NCBI GenBank assembly: GCA_964035795.1
Contig: OZ038321.1
Location: forward strand, 20,335,958-20,399,957
Direction: 5' to 3'
DNA length: 64,000 bases
Origin: Pterobdella sp. o SKG-2022
Taxonomy: Eukaryota > Annelida > Clitellata > Hirudinida > Piscicolidae
This document shows, piece after piece, positions 12,178 through 24,900 of the stretch. The position numbers were made by a program, and so were the translations under genes. The notes beneath the pieces are model-generated. The model worked only from the letters and a program-made list of their open reading frames with translations. It did no database searches and was not told where the DNA came from. How positions within the stretch are numbered: position 1 is the stretch's first letter; each line of letters opens with the position of its first letter.

Positions 12178-13655
12178 ATGGGTCTAATTCATAGTCGCAG
12201 AATTAATAGACCCCAAGAAGCCGAATCTGTAAACAATGATATTTATAAATACCCACCAAAATCTGGTAGATATTTGAATATAATTCAATAGAATTGTCTA
12301 TGATTTTTGATTTATTTTATAAACTTCTTCAAAACTCATTTGTAGGCCATTACTTTGGAGGATATTTTTATATGGGTGGGGAACGTTTCGATACTATGCG
12401 TCCAGATGCCTATTTGTTTGGTGAAAATGAAGACTTAAATTTTTTGGGCAATAAACCTGCGCCAGTAATTTTTTTAGCTATATTATGATTATATTTTGGT
12501 TTGTTGAATTTATGTTTAAAAACAAATTTTACCAAAATTTCAGTTCAATTTCTCATTACCCCAACCAAATGAAGTTTCAAAAACACTCAAAAGTCTCATA
12601 AATATCCGGAAAGACTCACTGAAACTTGTCAAAGTTGGGTAGGTATAATAACAAAAATATATATCAACAATGTCATTTATATATAACAATTATGTAATTA
12701 TGCATTCAATCTTCACCAATAATTCACAGAGAATCAGATGCACCAACATCTATCATTATTGTTGAACCAGTCACTCAGACAGACTTTTTAAATAATATAC
12801 CTAAAACTGAAATACAATTTAAAGGATTGAAAAATAAAACAACTAGCACAATGAAAAAATTAACTCCACCTTCATCAACTCCAGCCACAAATCATGATAC
12901 ACCCAAAACCACTGAGAACAATAACAACCCACAAGTTGATAAACCCATTGTACATCAATCCTTCAACATTGAATTCACTTTTGACACAGATGTAAAATGT
13001 GCTATCACTATATATTATTTTGCCACTGAAGAATATTTGGAAAACCAGGCTGTGTTAGTATTTATAATAGAATCTTATTGTAAGTAGTCGCTAGAACACT
13101 TGAATTTTTAATGCAAACACTACTGAAGATTAATCATAATAATATTGAAAAGATAATAGGATATGAGAAATTTAATAAGTTTTCATGCAACTTTAGATAT
13201 ATGCCTAAAGATGCAGATATGAACTCTGAGACTTTCCACTACAAAAGAGGTGTTTATGATCTATACATTTTTGTCTCTCATAAGAATATTTCATTTACAA
13301 AAAATTTGTATACACATTTCATTCATGAAATTATTTGAAATTTCATATAACAATAATTTTCATTTTATTCACATCTCGAGTTTGAAGCTAAAAAACATAA
13401 AAAGCTCGAATTCATAATAAATTATCGAAATAAATGTTAGCTTTATAGCAAATGAAAACATCTCAATGCATTGAATTAAAGGCTCCAATCAGGTTTTTAG
13501 TCAAGCTAGTCATTTGATCACACCATCTCTGTATCCTGACTCCCAAGTTAGTATCAGCAACTCAAGTATTTATTTTATTGAAATAAGTTTGTTACATTAG
13601 GCTTAGTATTTGATATTTTAATTTGGGTTTGTCTCAAGTTAAAATGATATCATTG

Positions 13656-13725
<70 letters not shown>

Positions 13726-16700
13726 GTTTAATAAGTTCAAATAATGAATTTGCAAAATTTTATTAAAAAGGAAAAACAATCAGTAGCTGTTATAATTAAT
13801 GTATTTAACTTTTATAGATATAATTGAGTTGATGCTTGTTACTTAAGAAGCCACCACTAATATAAGAGTAAATATTAAACCAACCATAAGGTCAATTTAA
13901 GCTATTGGAGCTTAGGCAAATTAAATGATGTATTCCAAATAATGGATATTAATTGATCTCTTTGTTAATATACAGTGGCAATACGATACAAGCAAAGAAA
14001 TATTCCCTATAGTGATACAATGTGTAGCTGAAGAAGATGGTTATAATGATATTTCTAATGATTTTTCATTTTAAAAGTTGCTATAAATAAATCTTCATTT
14101 TCTCAACTTAATGTCATTTTTATCATGTTTCAAAGGTATTATTATCATTATCAACAATCTAGAATTACCAATGTTTAAATTATGATTTCTAGGTCAAGCA
14201 CCTCACAACCACTGCACGTATGCCGTCATTGAACGACTATCAGATGGAGGTTACTGTATCAAGGTATGTGTTGTCACTTTATACAATCAGGAAGATAGTA
14301 TCATTGAATTATGTACTGCTTGCTTCAAATCTAACGCTAGGTTTTTATAGGATAAAAAAACAAAGGTTAATTTTTTAAAGATCAGATATCCTTTGAACTC
14401 TTAAAAAATTTTTTTTTTTATTTTTGTGTTTTTCAGGTTTTATAAGATAGACCAAATAATTTTTTGTTGGTTCAAATTCACACTTGATTGGTTGGTTGCA
14501 GGCTTTGAAGCAGAAGCAGTGGATAGGGGGCGTGGCTTACTTGTTGCAGGAGATATATGGTATTGAGAACAAGAATGTCGAGTCAAACAAGGTTTTTGCC
14601 ATGATTATTCAAAAAAATATTTCATAATTTAAGTCATAATAATGATAATAATTATATTATTATTGTTCTAGAAGATTGCGTTCAAACAAATCAATCCCAG
14701 ATCTGTTGAGATATATCGACTGGCTAAGCAAATGCGACGAGAGAACCAGGACGTCATTGGGGATAAACCAGTGAGAAATAATAAGGGCCAAATGTCCCTG
14801 GATGTTGATTTCAAAAAAGAAGCATGGAAAGAGCATTATATGCACCTTCTCAATGTGGAGTTTTCATGGAACCCAGGTGGTTTGTCTGAAGTCTATCCCG
14901 TGGAAAGTCCCAGCGAACATATCACTACAGCAATGGTTAGAAAGGCCATTAATAAGATGAGCCTTGGGAAAACAGCGGGTCCTTCAGGTATTGTTGCTGA
15001 GCTGCTCAAGGCTGCAGGTTCAAATGATGCTAGTATGATTCGAAATCTCATTGAAGACATCATCTTTGAGAACCGTATACCGCCTGAATGGCAGGAAAGT
15101 CACATAGTCAGTGTATATAAGGGTAAAGGTGATGCCTTAAACAGGTCTAACTATAGGGGTTTGAAATTAATTGATCAGGTCATGAAGGTTTTGAAGCGCG
15201 TAGTGGAAGGTTTTATCAGACAGAGGGTGGTGATTAATGATATGCAATGTGGTTTTATGCAAGGTCGGGATACAACTGATGCCATATTTATTCTCCATCA
15301 GTTACAGGAAAAGCATCTGGTTGCTGGTAAGCCCCTCTACTTAGCATTCATTGATCTGGAGAAAGCCTTTGACAGAGTGCCACGAGAAATGATTTGGTGG
15401 AGTATGCGAAAATTGAAAATTGATGAATGACTTGTGAGAATTATACAATCAATGTACAAAGAAGTGAGAGTTGGTGATGAATATAGCGACTCGTTTGATG
15501 TTCGGGTAGGTGTCCATCAAGGTTCTGTTCTTAGTCCATTACTTTTTGTTATTGTGCTGGAAGCTTTATGTATGGAGTTTCGTACAGATTGCCCTTGGGA
15601 GATCTTGTATGCTGACGACTTAATCTTAAGTGCTTAGTCCATGGATGAATTTTAAGTGAAGTTGAGAACATGGAAATCGGAGATGGAGAAAAAGGGGTTG
15701 AGGGTGAATATGGGTAAGACAAAGCTAATGGTTTCTGGTTCGAACCTTGATGTGTTGAGAAAATCTGGGAAGTATCCTTGTAGTGTATGCCAAGCAGGTG
15801 TGGGTAGAAATGCTATTCAGTGTGGAGGCTGCAGGCAATGGGTACACAAGAAATGCAGCGGCATAAAAGGCCCTCTAACTTCGGATCTTAACTTTCAATG
15901 CGCTCGTTGCCTTGGTACAGCACGGCCTGTTGGTGGGAGATAAATAAAGGAAGTGATGATTGGTGATGAAAAACTAGAAGTTGTCCCAGAGTTCTGCTAT
16001 CTTGGGGATATGTTATTTGCAGGCGGTGGATGTGAGCTTGCTTCAATAACACGTTGTAAGTGTGCCTGGGCTAAATTTCGCCAACTTCTTTCGCTCCTTG
16101 CTAATCGTCATTTATCATTATTGACCAGAGGCCGTGTCTATTCAACTTGCGTTAGAAGAGCTATGTTACATGCTGCTGAAACATGGCCCGTAACAGTTTC
16201 CACATTGAACCGCCTTAGACGAAATGACCTTGCCATGATTCGCTGGATGTGCAACATCAAAACGAATGATAACGTTTGCTCTCACTCACTCTTTTCAAAA
16301 CTTGGCATTCAGGATGTTGAGGTAGTTTTTCGTACAAACAGGATGAGGTGGTTTGGACATGTAAAGCGTAGCGTGGGTTGGATTTCTCGGGTGTGAAAGT
16401 TGGATTTAGATATTTGCAAGAAGCCTGGTAGGCCCAAAAAGACTTGGAATGAGCTCATATTGAATGATAAAAGAAAGCTAGACATGGTTTGTGCGGATCC
16501 ATTCGATCGCTCTGAATGGAAAGGCCGACTTTGAGATAGAACTTTCAAAAGCCCAACCCTTGGTAAAAGAAAACGGGCTATAAAAAGGACTTGATTGATT
16601 GATTGATTCTCATTATATAATTATACATAGTATTCTTTTAGAGACATTGCAAGTATCTTGTATTTAATAATTTTCGATTTCATTCTTTTATAGAAGCGAA

Positions 16701-19700
16701 AATTATACAGTATTTTTAAAATCTATCATAAGCGTCTTACTGAGACTCGTCTTATTAGTCTTACTAAGCAGTTTTATTTTTCTTCACGACTATTTTCATG
16801 TATCAAGGCACTGAGGAATTTATTATTGAACCTTCTTTTTCAATACTTTGTGATGAAAAACATCAAATAAAGAGAATTTTTTAATACAGTTATTGAGAAT
16901 CAAAAGTTATAATTTTCGATAATTTTAGCTTTATCATAAGATGTTAGCAAAAAAAAAATTAAATTGTAACTATGGTCATACAGTAATTATATTATTCTTT
17001 TTTAGTCTTATTACAATATCTGGTTTTTGCTTTGGATACTCATATATGTGAAGATTGGATTTTGCAACCATTTGATTTGTAATTGTTTCGAGTCATCTTT
17101 TTATCACTTCTCTTTGAATACAAATCCTGATTTTTTCACATTTTACTGTGATGAAATGTAAGATTGCTTACACGTGCTTGAACAGAATCATTATGAGAGA
17201 TTGTATCAATAATTTTTTAGAAACATCTTATGTATCCTTTTTTTTACATTATTTGAATAACTTTTTATTTTCAATTTTATATGAGGAATTTTTCGATACA
17301 TTTATTTAAAAAAAAAACTAAAATTTTCGATAACCTTATCATAAATCATTAGTCTTATCGAAAATTTTAGTTTTTTTTAAATAAATGTATCAAAAAATTC
17401 CTCATATAAAATTGAAAATAAAAAGTGTATCAATAATTATATTATTCAATACATTAATATCATCATATTCTGAATTTTTTGTGTAATTATTATCGTTTTT
17501 AATATCATGTGATATTTATTTTCGTTTTGAGCTTATTCAAAGCTGACAAAATTCAGTTTATAAAGCATTCGTGGTGGCAAAGAAATTGTTGAAACATTAA
17601 CACCGTTGAAATCACATTGACTTTGAAAAGGTGCCTAAAATATGTAGATTCAATGTACCGATGCTAGCTTGTATATAATCCATTTCAATAAATTCAAACA
17701 CATCGTGCCGTGTAAGATCAAATTGGTGCATTATTGACGATAGGTACATTTAAAATATGCAAAATAATTAAGATTGAAAAATTAAAGTTTTCTCAAAATC
17801 ACAAAAAAATAGTTAAAATTTTTAATTGATATATATGAATTAATAATAATAATACACCTCAGGATGACGACACAGAGGACACTGGTTCAGAGTGTGTGAT
17901 ATGCATGAGTGAGACGAGGGACACTATAATTCTACCCTGCAGGCATTTGTGTTTGTGTAATGGCTGTGCTGACAACCTCCGATACCAGGCCTGTGTTTTC
18001 TTTGTGATTTTGATGGTGTTTCGGGTGATTTGAACGACGTTTATCGACTATGTTAAGGGAAGTGGTCTGTAAACATTGATTTTTGAAAATCATTGATTTA
18101 CTGTAAAATCTTATAAAACATTAATCTCAAAACATTAATGCTAATTATTTAGGTCACAGTTTCAATAAATATCGAAATTTTTTAATTAGGCGCTTTATTA
18201 TTTTATTATATATTATGTGTGTATATATATTATAAGATTATTTAAATGTCTAGTTTGAACATCTCTATTAATAGTGCAATTTATATAAAGAATTTAGTAC
18301 GTGTAAATTAATGCTCAAGCTATTGCTTATTCAACTTTAATTTATTGATAACTTATTGATTGTTATTGTATTTCAATGGGATCGAAAATACTTAGATGAA
18401 AGACCTTAATTTATTGCATAAAAACGCAGGCTAACAACTGTCCTATATGTAGAGCAAAGTTTAGGGCTCTCCTTCAGATCAAAGCCATCCAGAAAAAGAA
18501 CAACAACAATAATAATAATAATAGGAATAATAATAAGAATCAGGTAGTTTCATTTTTATAATAGTATTATTTTAATGATTTTCATAGTGATCTTATTTAA
18601 ATGACTCAGCATGTCGATGAAATCATACAGAGTAGAGAGTCAGGGGAGCGATGGGCCACCGAGGACGGGGTCCCTGCCGGCTTTGAAGCCATTTCCCTCG
18701 TTGAGGCTCTCAACGGACCCACTCTGCCTCATAGGGCCAAACAGGTCTGCGTGTATTGCGGGGTTTCTTATACGCCGTTTAACATAAATTTCATTTGATA
18801 AATTTAAAATTTTTTATTGCGATTAATTTTAAATTATTAGGAGTTTTATATGTAATATTTTTAATCATATATTGTAATATTTGAATTTTAATTTCTTTTA
18901 ATTTCATATATAGGTTGCCACTAATCTACCTCATAATCTTTCTCTTCTACAAAACAACACTAACAACAATCTGTATGCGAACATAGAAAATGATGAAAGC
19001 AGCGTGACAAATAAGAACAAAAAAATAACCTCAGTCTTGCCAGGGGACTCTTCTGCAGAACCATCCTCCAGTCAAGAAATCTTCTCCAGTCGATCAAATA
19101 CTAATAACAAGAACGCTAAGAAAATCAAGAAAGGTCAAAAATTTTCTCAAGCTAATAACTCTGCAAAGAATTATAATAAGCCGAAAGAAGGAGAAGAAAA
19201 GAATGAAAGCGTTGAGACGAGTGAGCAAATAAACGAAGAAAATTGTACTGATGAAAACATACCGATAGAAGATAATACAAAATACTCTGATGATGATGAG
19301 AAATTATATTCGTCGTTATCGCCAATCAAAAAGGAATCCTGGAACGAGGCACCTAGCCACCGAAGTGCCACTAACACAGCCACCACCACCTCCATGCATT
19401 CTGATGACCAGTTTGAAGATTGCAGCAATGAGGTACCTTTTTTAAGGTTTATGGTAAATTTTTTTTTAATTATTTGTCGATTTAACACTTAAAGCATACG
19501 TGTGTTTTTTAAAATTATTATTTCAAATTTTATTCATTTAAGAAATTTACAAAATTTTCATAGAATTCATATCAAGATGTTTCGAAATGAAATGCCATGA
19601 ATTTCCAGGAATTTGACTCAGACTCATACGCAAACGACCCAAAAAAAGGCAGCGACAGACCTCGAGAGATGAATGGACATAAAATGCATAATTTATCTTC

Positions 19701-19818
19701 AAATGAGCATCAAAAAACTAAGAGCAAATCAAAAATAGCAGATCATGCTAAAGACTGTAATGTTGCTATAGAAGGTAGTGTTAGCGACGGCGAATGTCCA
19801 AAACAGGCCGACAATTAA
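12178..19818 (+). CDS. MGRN1: Mahogunin-type RING E3 ubiquitin ligase, 14 exons
   Basis: E3 ligase of the MGRN1/RNF157 family (ubiquitination in endosomal trafficking and melanocortin-receptor signalling). Exons: 12178-12265, 12346-12464, 12544-12638, 12730-13053, 13197-13251, 13493-13546, 13976-14039, 14193-14263, 14502-14591, 17863-17988, 18430-18543, 18610-18744, 18914-19432, 19609-19818; total 2,064 bp, 687 codons. The N terminus MGLIHSRR keeps a possible myristoylation glycine. Family blocks follow: [70 protein letters not shown], then KQKQW with [13 protein letters not shown]. The C3HC4 RING spans about residues 331-369 ([27 protein letters not shown]), then a poly-Asn run and [13 protein letters not shown]. 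The C-terminal third is acidic, Ser/Asn-rich and poorly conserved. The donor of the RING exon is unusual (see 17986-18003). Intron 9 carries a LINE. A possible AATAAA lies at 20183. Confidence 0.95.
13660..13723. repeat. (AT)n microsatellite
   Basis: Uninterrupted AT dinucleotide run of about 31 units in MGRN1 intron 6. Confidence 0.95.
14672..16612 (+). mobile_element. 5'-truncated non-LTR retrotransposon (LINE A) with internal zinc finger
   Basis: Lies in the sense direction in MGRN1 intron 9. The open frame runs from 14672 with RT blocks: a thumb-proximal [10 protein letters not shown] region, [71 protein letters not shown], and the catalytic [10 protein letters not shown] cysteine-rich segment [20 protein letters not shown] (15777-15912) resembles a PHD/treble-clef finger, then comes a C-terminal RT-associated domain to about 16540. 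In-frame stops at 15428-15430, around 15635-15652 and at 15941 show the copy is dead. No endonuclease is present, so it is 5'-truncated. It ends in a short (TTGA)n tail at 16592-16609. It is clearly richer in G+C than its surroundings. Confidence 0.9.
15777..15912 (+). other. PHD-like zinc finger domain inside LINE A
   Basis: Eight Cys/His ligands follow the order C-x2-C, C-x2-C, H-x3-C, C-x2-C (CSVC ... CGGC ... WVHKKC ... CARC), a PHD-type C4HC3 pattern. It is placed after the RT catalytic block and before the C-terminal domain. The minus-strand LINE B has the equivalent segment at about 40440-40580. Confidence 0.75.
16855..16948. repeat. fold-back family fragment, inverted
   Basis: Inverse of the 28991-29080 unit: GATGAAAAACATCAAATAA, TATTGAGAATCAAAAG, TTATAATTTTCGATAA and TTTAGCTTTATCATAA all match in reverse complement. 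It lies in MGRN1 intron 9. Confidence 0.6.
17215..17432. repeat. fold-back MITE
   Basis: Arms 17262-17340 and 17353-17432 are inverted copies (TTATATGAGGAATTTTTCGA with its complement TCAAAAAATTCCTCATATAA). The outer left end carries the terminal motif TTAGAAACATCTTATGTATC. It is non-coding and lies in MGRN1 intron 9. Confidence 0.75.
17986..18003 (+). other. ambiguous splice donor inside the MGRN1 RING
   Basis: After CGA TAC CAG (17980-17988) family alignment expects the next exon (18430, GCT AAC AAC TGT) immediately. That requires a GC donor (CAG|GCCTGT). GT donors six or fifteen bases further on (GTTTTC at 17995, GTGATT at 18004) also keep frame and would insert two or five residues between the sixth and seventh zinc ligands. 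Confidence 0.5.
18497..18541 (+). repeat. coding AAT/AAC trinucleotide repeat (poly-Asn) in MGRN1
   Basis: The 3' part of exon 18430-18543 encodes an asparagine-rich run just after the RING ([17 protein letters not shown]). It is built from AAC and AAT codons that look like an expanded microsatellite. Confidence 0.8.
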
Positions 19819-21983
19819 ATACACTGGTGTTTAAATAGCGCTTTAAAAAACGTAGTCACTAAATATGTTACCTGGAAAGTTACTCAAAAAAATTTCGGGG
19901 TCTTAATGGAATTTTTTAAACATTAGTTTAAAAATATAAGGTTGAATATGTTTTAGAAATTTGTAAATATACTTGTAGTTTTTTAGTGTTGTCACAGATG
20001 TAAGAATGTAACTAAATGTTTATTTGTTCAAAGATTTTTATGTAGATGAATCTTTGATGGATTCAAGTGAAAATTTCTACTCGAAGATCTTAAATTCTTT
20101 TACACGTAAAATAGTTTTACACTTTCTTATTCAATTTTAACAATTATCTTCAAATTTTTAAATATCACTAACCATTGTTTTAAATAAATCAAAACACACA
20201 TCTTGGTCGCTTAATATTATTCGATTAAGATTGTAAAATTTTAAAAACTTTATTGAAAATTCCAAAACATAAAAATGATGAGATGAAAAGTGTTATGTTC
20301 AAAAGACTTCATTTAAGCCCTTCAAAACTGCAATACCTACTAGTTATTCGAAGGTTACAATGCATGAAGTAGTATTAAAACCACAGTAAAATAGAGCGAA
20401 AAAAAATCTTAAAAGTTAAAATTTCACTAGTTTTTAATCACTTAACGTTCACATTTACTGAAAAGTTGATATGAAAACTATATGTTGAAGAATTCTTGGA
20501 GATTCTAATAGTGCAGCTCATAGAAACAGGATTTTGAGAATTTGAATATAAAATATGAACAAAACTAACTAATGAAATTGTTTTAGTTAAAAACTCTGGC
20601 ATTAACAACTATAAATTAATTTACGAAAAAATAACGATTTCAAATATTCACAAAAATAAATCGTTGAATGATGAACCACGAATTTTATAGCAGAAAAGTT
20701 GACTAACATGAAAACATGTCCTCAAAAAGAAAAACAACAAAATAAATTGTTCAAATCTCATATCTATTATTCAAATGGAAAATATCCAAAAGAAGCTTAA
20801 GGTTATTTGCTTAAGACTGGGACAAAAATGTATTTAAATGAATCTAACAACAATTAAAAGACTAAATAGGCAGTTTTTCTTGCAAAAAACACTATTTAAC
20901 GGTTTAAATAGTATATTTCTTGATGATAACTTGGATCGCAACAAAAGACAAAAACTATTGCTGAGTCGAATCATTCAAGTTGCAACAAAATTTAAATGCT
21001 TCAAAATAACTAAAGTTTCAATATTTTTCCTAAAAACTCGATAAAAAATCAATTAATTTTCAGTCAAAAACGCAAAACTATGTCGAAAACTGAAATATAG
21101 TTAGTGATAATGAATTTTTTAAATTATTCAAATACTTTGGTCAAATCGATTGTCAACTAAGTAACTTCAAATTAAAAAATCAAAATCAGTTGTGGGATAT
21201 AGTCCAGCAAAAACAGAATAAAAAGTTATGAAGGCTTCAAACTTTCTCCTTCAGACTAGCATGGCATACTATGTGTTGTATAGTAATGTTCAATTTATTT
21301 TTTCATAAAAGTAGAAAATTCTAACTAGTTGAGCTTTTTGTAAAAGTCACAAACTTTAAAAATGTTATATCAAGTTTGTTTCTAAAACTTTGCGCTATAC
21401 TTTAAGGAAAAATCTCTAAAAGAATTTGCAAATTATAAAAGCCATAATAGAAGAATGTGTGCAGAAAAAGTGGCTCCAAATCATTGTTTCTTTATCACAT
21501 TACCTTATCATCGATTGCAATGTTAATTAAACGCTGATCTATAGGATAAATGAGTACATAGGTTTATTGATCTACTAGCATGTCTCCATAGAAAATTGTT
21601 TGTTTTTTACCGGCTCATTTTTTTTCTTTTTTCTTTTCTCCTTTATTTTTCTTTCAATTATTTTGAATGGTCTCAGGCAAAATACCTTAAAAAATATTTT
21701 TTAGATAATTATTTTTATTCAATTTTTATTTCAAAAACAAAAAGCAAATTTATTTTGAAATATTTTAAAAAATTTAGAATAATAAAAAAAATTCAGCAAA
21801 ACAAAAAATTTTTTTATATAAATCAAAATTTTAATTAACGACCCAAGAAACCATAGATGAAATCGCATATGCTGATGAAGATAGATTTTGATTCAAACAG
21901 AAATAAACTAAAGCACTAAGATTTTCTATAGATATTCCAAAACGACAAAACAAATTCAGAAGTGTTTTAGAACTCTTGTTTTC
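19819..21983. other. MGRN1-Slo convergent intergenic region
   Basis: Holds the 3' UTRs of two convergent genes. Short open frames at 20838-21044 and 21596-21838 are Lys/Phe/Ile-rich and look like chance. No repeat family identified. Confidence 0.5.
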
Positions 21984-24900
21984 CTAGTAAGGTAATATAC
22001 AAACACAGAACAAGACTAAGTAATGACCAACTTTATCTGAGGGTAACAGAGGCATATCATCTGGGGGGTTGGTGATTACGAAGCGCTTAGCGTGGGGATT
22101 TTCTATAACACTGTTTGTAGCATCTCTGAAGCGATACAAACCTTTTGAGTAATTTCGTTGTATAAATCAATATATAGCATGAATTATGATATTTTAATAA
22201 ATTAACTTGGTTTAAAAAATGTTTATTGATACATGTATGTGAGATTTTTGTCATTTACCTATGCAAAGAATGCCAAAAGTTCGGAGAGCGTATGCAAAAA
22301 GCCTTCCATAAATCTGTTCTTCTGTCTGGAAAGCAGTTTCAATCAATTCTATTATTTATCGAAATATAAGCTTTTTGTTTAATTCGGGAAACTGAACTTT
22401 GAAAAACTATTCAACATTAGTATTTATTCAACTTCACATTGGCAAACTAGTATATATTTTAACTAATTTATTTTCTGTAGAAATCTTAGAAAACAATAAA
22501 ATATAAACAGTACATATATTGAACATAAAAAACTACTTGAGGGAAACCAGAAAGGTGTCCTTCATACACGGGTAGCTGGTCGACCCTACACCGGTTCCTG
22601 GTCTCCAGTGTTTCAGGAGTGCTGTACCCACCCCTCATACCAACCCCCTCAGCTAGAATCTGCTCTAGCTCTGGTGTAGCTCCACCAGTGATGAGAGTTC
22701 GAATCAAGGTCAGAGCGTTGTCGTTGAAATAGGTCTGTGGGTATGCAAGTTAGCCTTTCAAATGTAAATTCGTTTTCATGGAGTTTTGTTAATCCCTGAA
22801 GTTTATCAAATTAATTTTCAAATTCATGATTTATAAATAAAATTATCATGTTTATTGAATATGATTCTAAAACCACTACAGTCATCGGTTAAGCATTATT
22901 TTGCTCAAATGAGAGTGAAAAAGTGCATACGGTGCTCATAAGAGAGTCAAGCACTGAGACAGCAAAGGCTGTGCCACAGGCAAAAGGCTGTGTCATGTAA
23001 AGTTCCGTGTCTGGATCATCATCGTCGTCCTGGTCTAAAAACTGCACGTTGGCATCATTCCCTGCATTGGTTGGTGTTCCATTGTGGAAACCGATTTTGA
23101 TTTGAGGGTAGAAGTACATAGTTTTAAAGTGTTTTTATAGAATTATATTTTCAAGAAATATAACTGTTTTATCTGATGAAACACAGGTTTTGAAAGTATG
23201 TCTTTTATGTCTAGCCTCACCTAATTCCGTTATCATGGGAATATCATTTCCGGAAGCCACTCCAATTCTTCTTGGCTTGCCTTCCACCTGGTACACTCCT
23301 GTCTCAGACGGAAGAAAACCTGGAGTTTGTTAAGATAAATTTATTTTAAATTCAGAATTATCCACTGAGTTTGAAATATTTTTACGTTTGTTTGTAAAAT
23401 GAAATTTATGAACAGTTTTATACAAATAAACCTGAAATAGGAATAGAATTTTGTTCAGATTGTTGTTGGTGGTTAAGCAGGCCAACTGTGTCGTCAAAGG
23501 TCATGGCTTTTATGTTGAGAGAACACAATATGGCTTCCTTATCCACAAGATTGGTGTCGTCACTAACGGAATTTCTAGCAGATAATATGATGCACATGTC
23601 ACACATATTGATGTGCACAGCTCTCAAGTTTGCTCGGTTCAAGGGAGACCCCTGCAAAATACATCCGAAAATATTTGAGTTTACAAATTCTTATGTAGAT
23701 TCATTTTTCCCTCTTAAAAATTTAATTCCAGCTTTTAAAATGACTTTGAAATTCAGTTGTTTAATCGAAAACTTTTAAAAAATCATGACTAAAAACTAAA
23801 GTCTCCAACCATCACTTACCCCGAGTATAGAAATCTTTGGAAAATTACAAATATTCTTCCATTCTTTACGAATATATTCCTTATCTCCAACCAACACGAC
23901 GTGCTTTAGTTCATCTTCATCGAAATTGCTTGCCCTAAGGGGCATTATAAGGTTGCGCAGACCAATAACAGCCGAGTGAGCATCTGCAAACAAACACACA
24001 ACTACGTGGTTCGTCATCACTGTCATCGCGGCTTGTTCCCTGGTCTGTGAAGTTTTATACTTTTCAAAACTTTGGTTTGTTTTAATGAATGAATCTTGGG
24101 CTGATTTGATGGTCGACTCATTATTTAATTATCCGTTTTTTTTTATTTATTTTTCAATTTATAATCATATTTATTTTGAGATTTCATTTTTTAAGTTTAA
24201 TTAAAATTTTGAAAGATTTATTTTATTTTCGATTAAAAACATAATATAATTGAATTAATATATGTAAAATAGAATAATAAATATATGTTTATAAATATGA
24301 TTCATATGATGGAAATAAATTATATATTGATTAATTTTTTCTGGGCTTTGTATAGTGTCCAATTGAACACCTTGCATTTAACCCTATTTTTAGTCAAACG
24401 TATATGAACGTATATAGATAGACAATGTAATTGACTCACAATGACACAGTTGTTCATGTTGAGGGCTGGACACCAGTGAAACATACCCGTCGAATCAAAC
24501 CTATTTCAATTGGTACATCTAATCAACCTCAAACAGTGTTTCTAAGCAATTTTTTACTTAAACGCAAAAAATAGAGTTTACTGAATTCGTTTTAAATCCA
24601 AAAACTATATGTTTAACACTATCATTAAAAAAATGGCTATGGTTTTTTAACATGAAACTCGTTTCCAAATAGAGTACATTTAAACAATCTTTTTCATCTT
24701 ATTCATTTATTAATATTTATTTTTGTATATACATTCAAAGTTTTATCCGTTTTTTGTCTCCGATACAGTCCACCACATAGACGTAGCACGATGTACAAAT
24801 GGATATTTTTCATTCTATCTTTTTCTAGTTTTGAGTTGCATTTTATTATAAATATTCAATAAAAATATTTATTATACCGTAGTAACAGTTTTTGTATTAT

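Noticed and set aside
19171..19488. 105-codon minus-strand frame
   Set aside because: Antisense shadow of the MGRN1 C-terminal exon.
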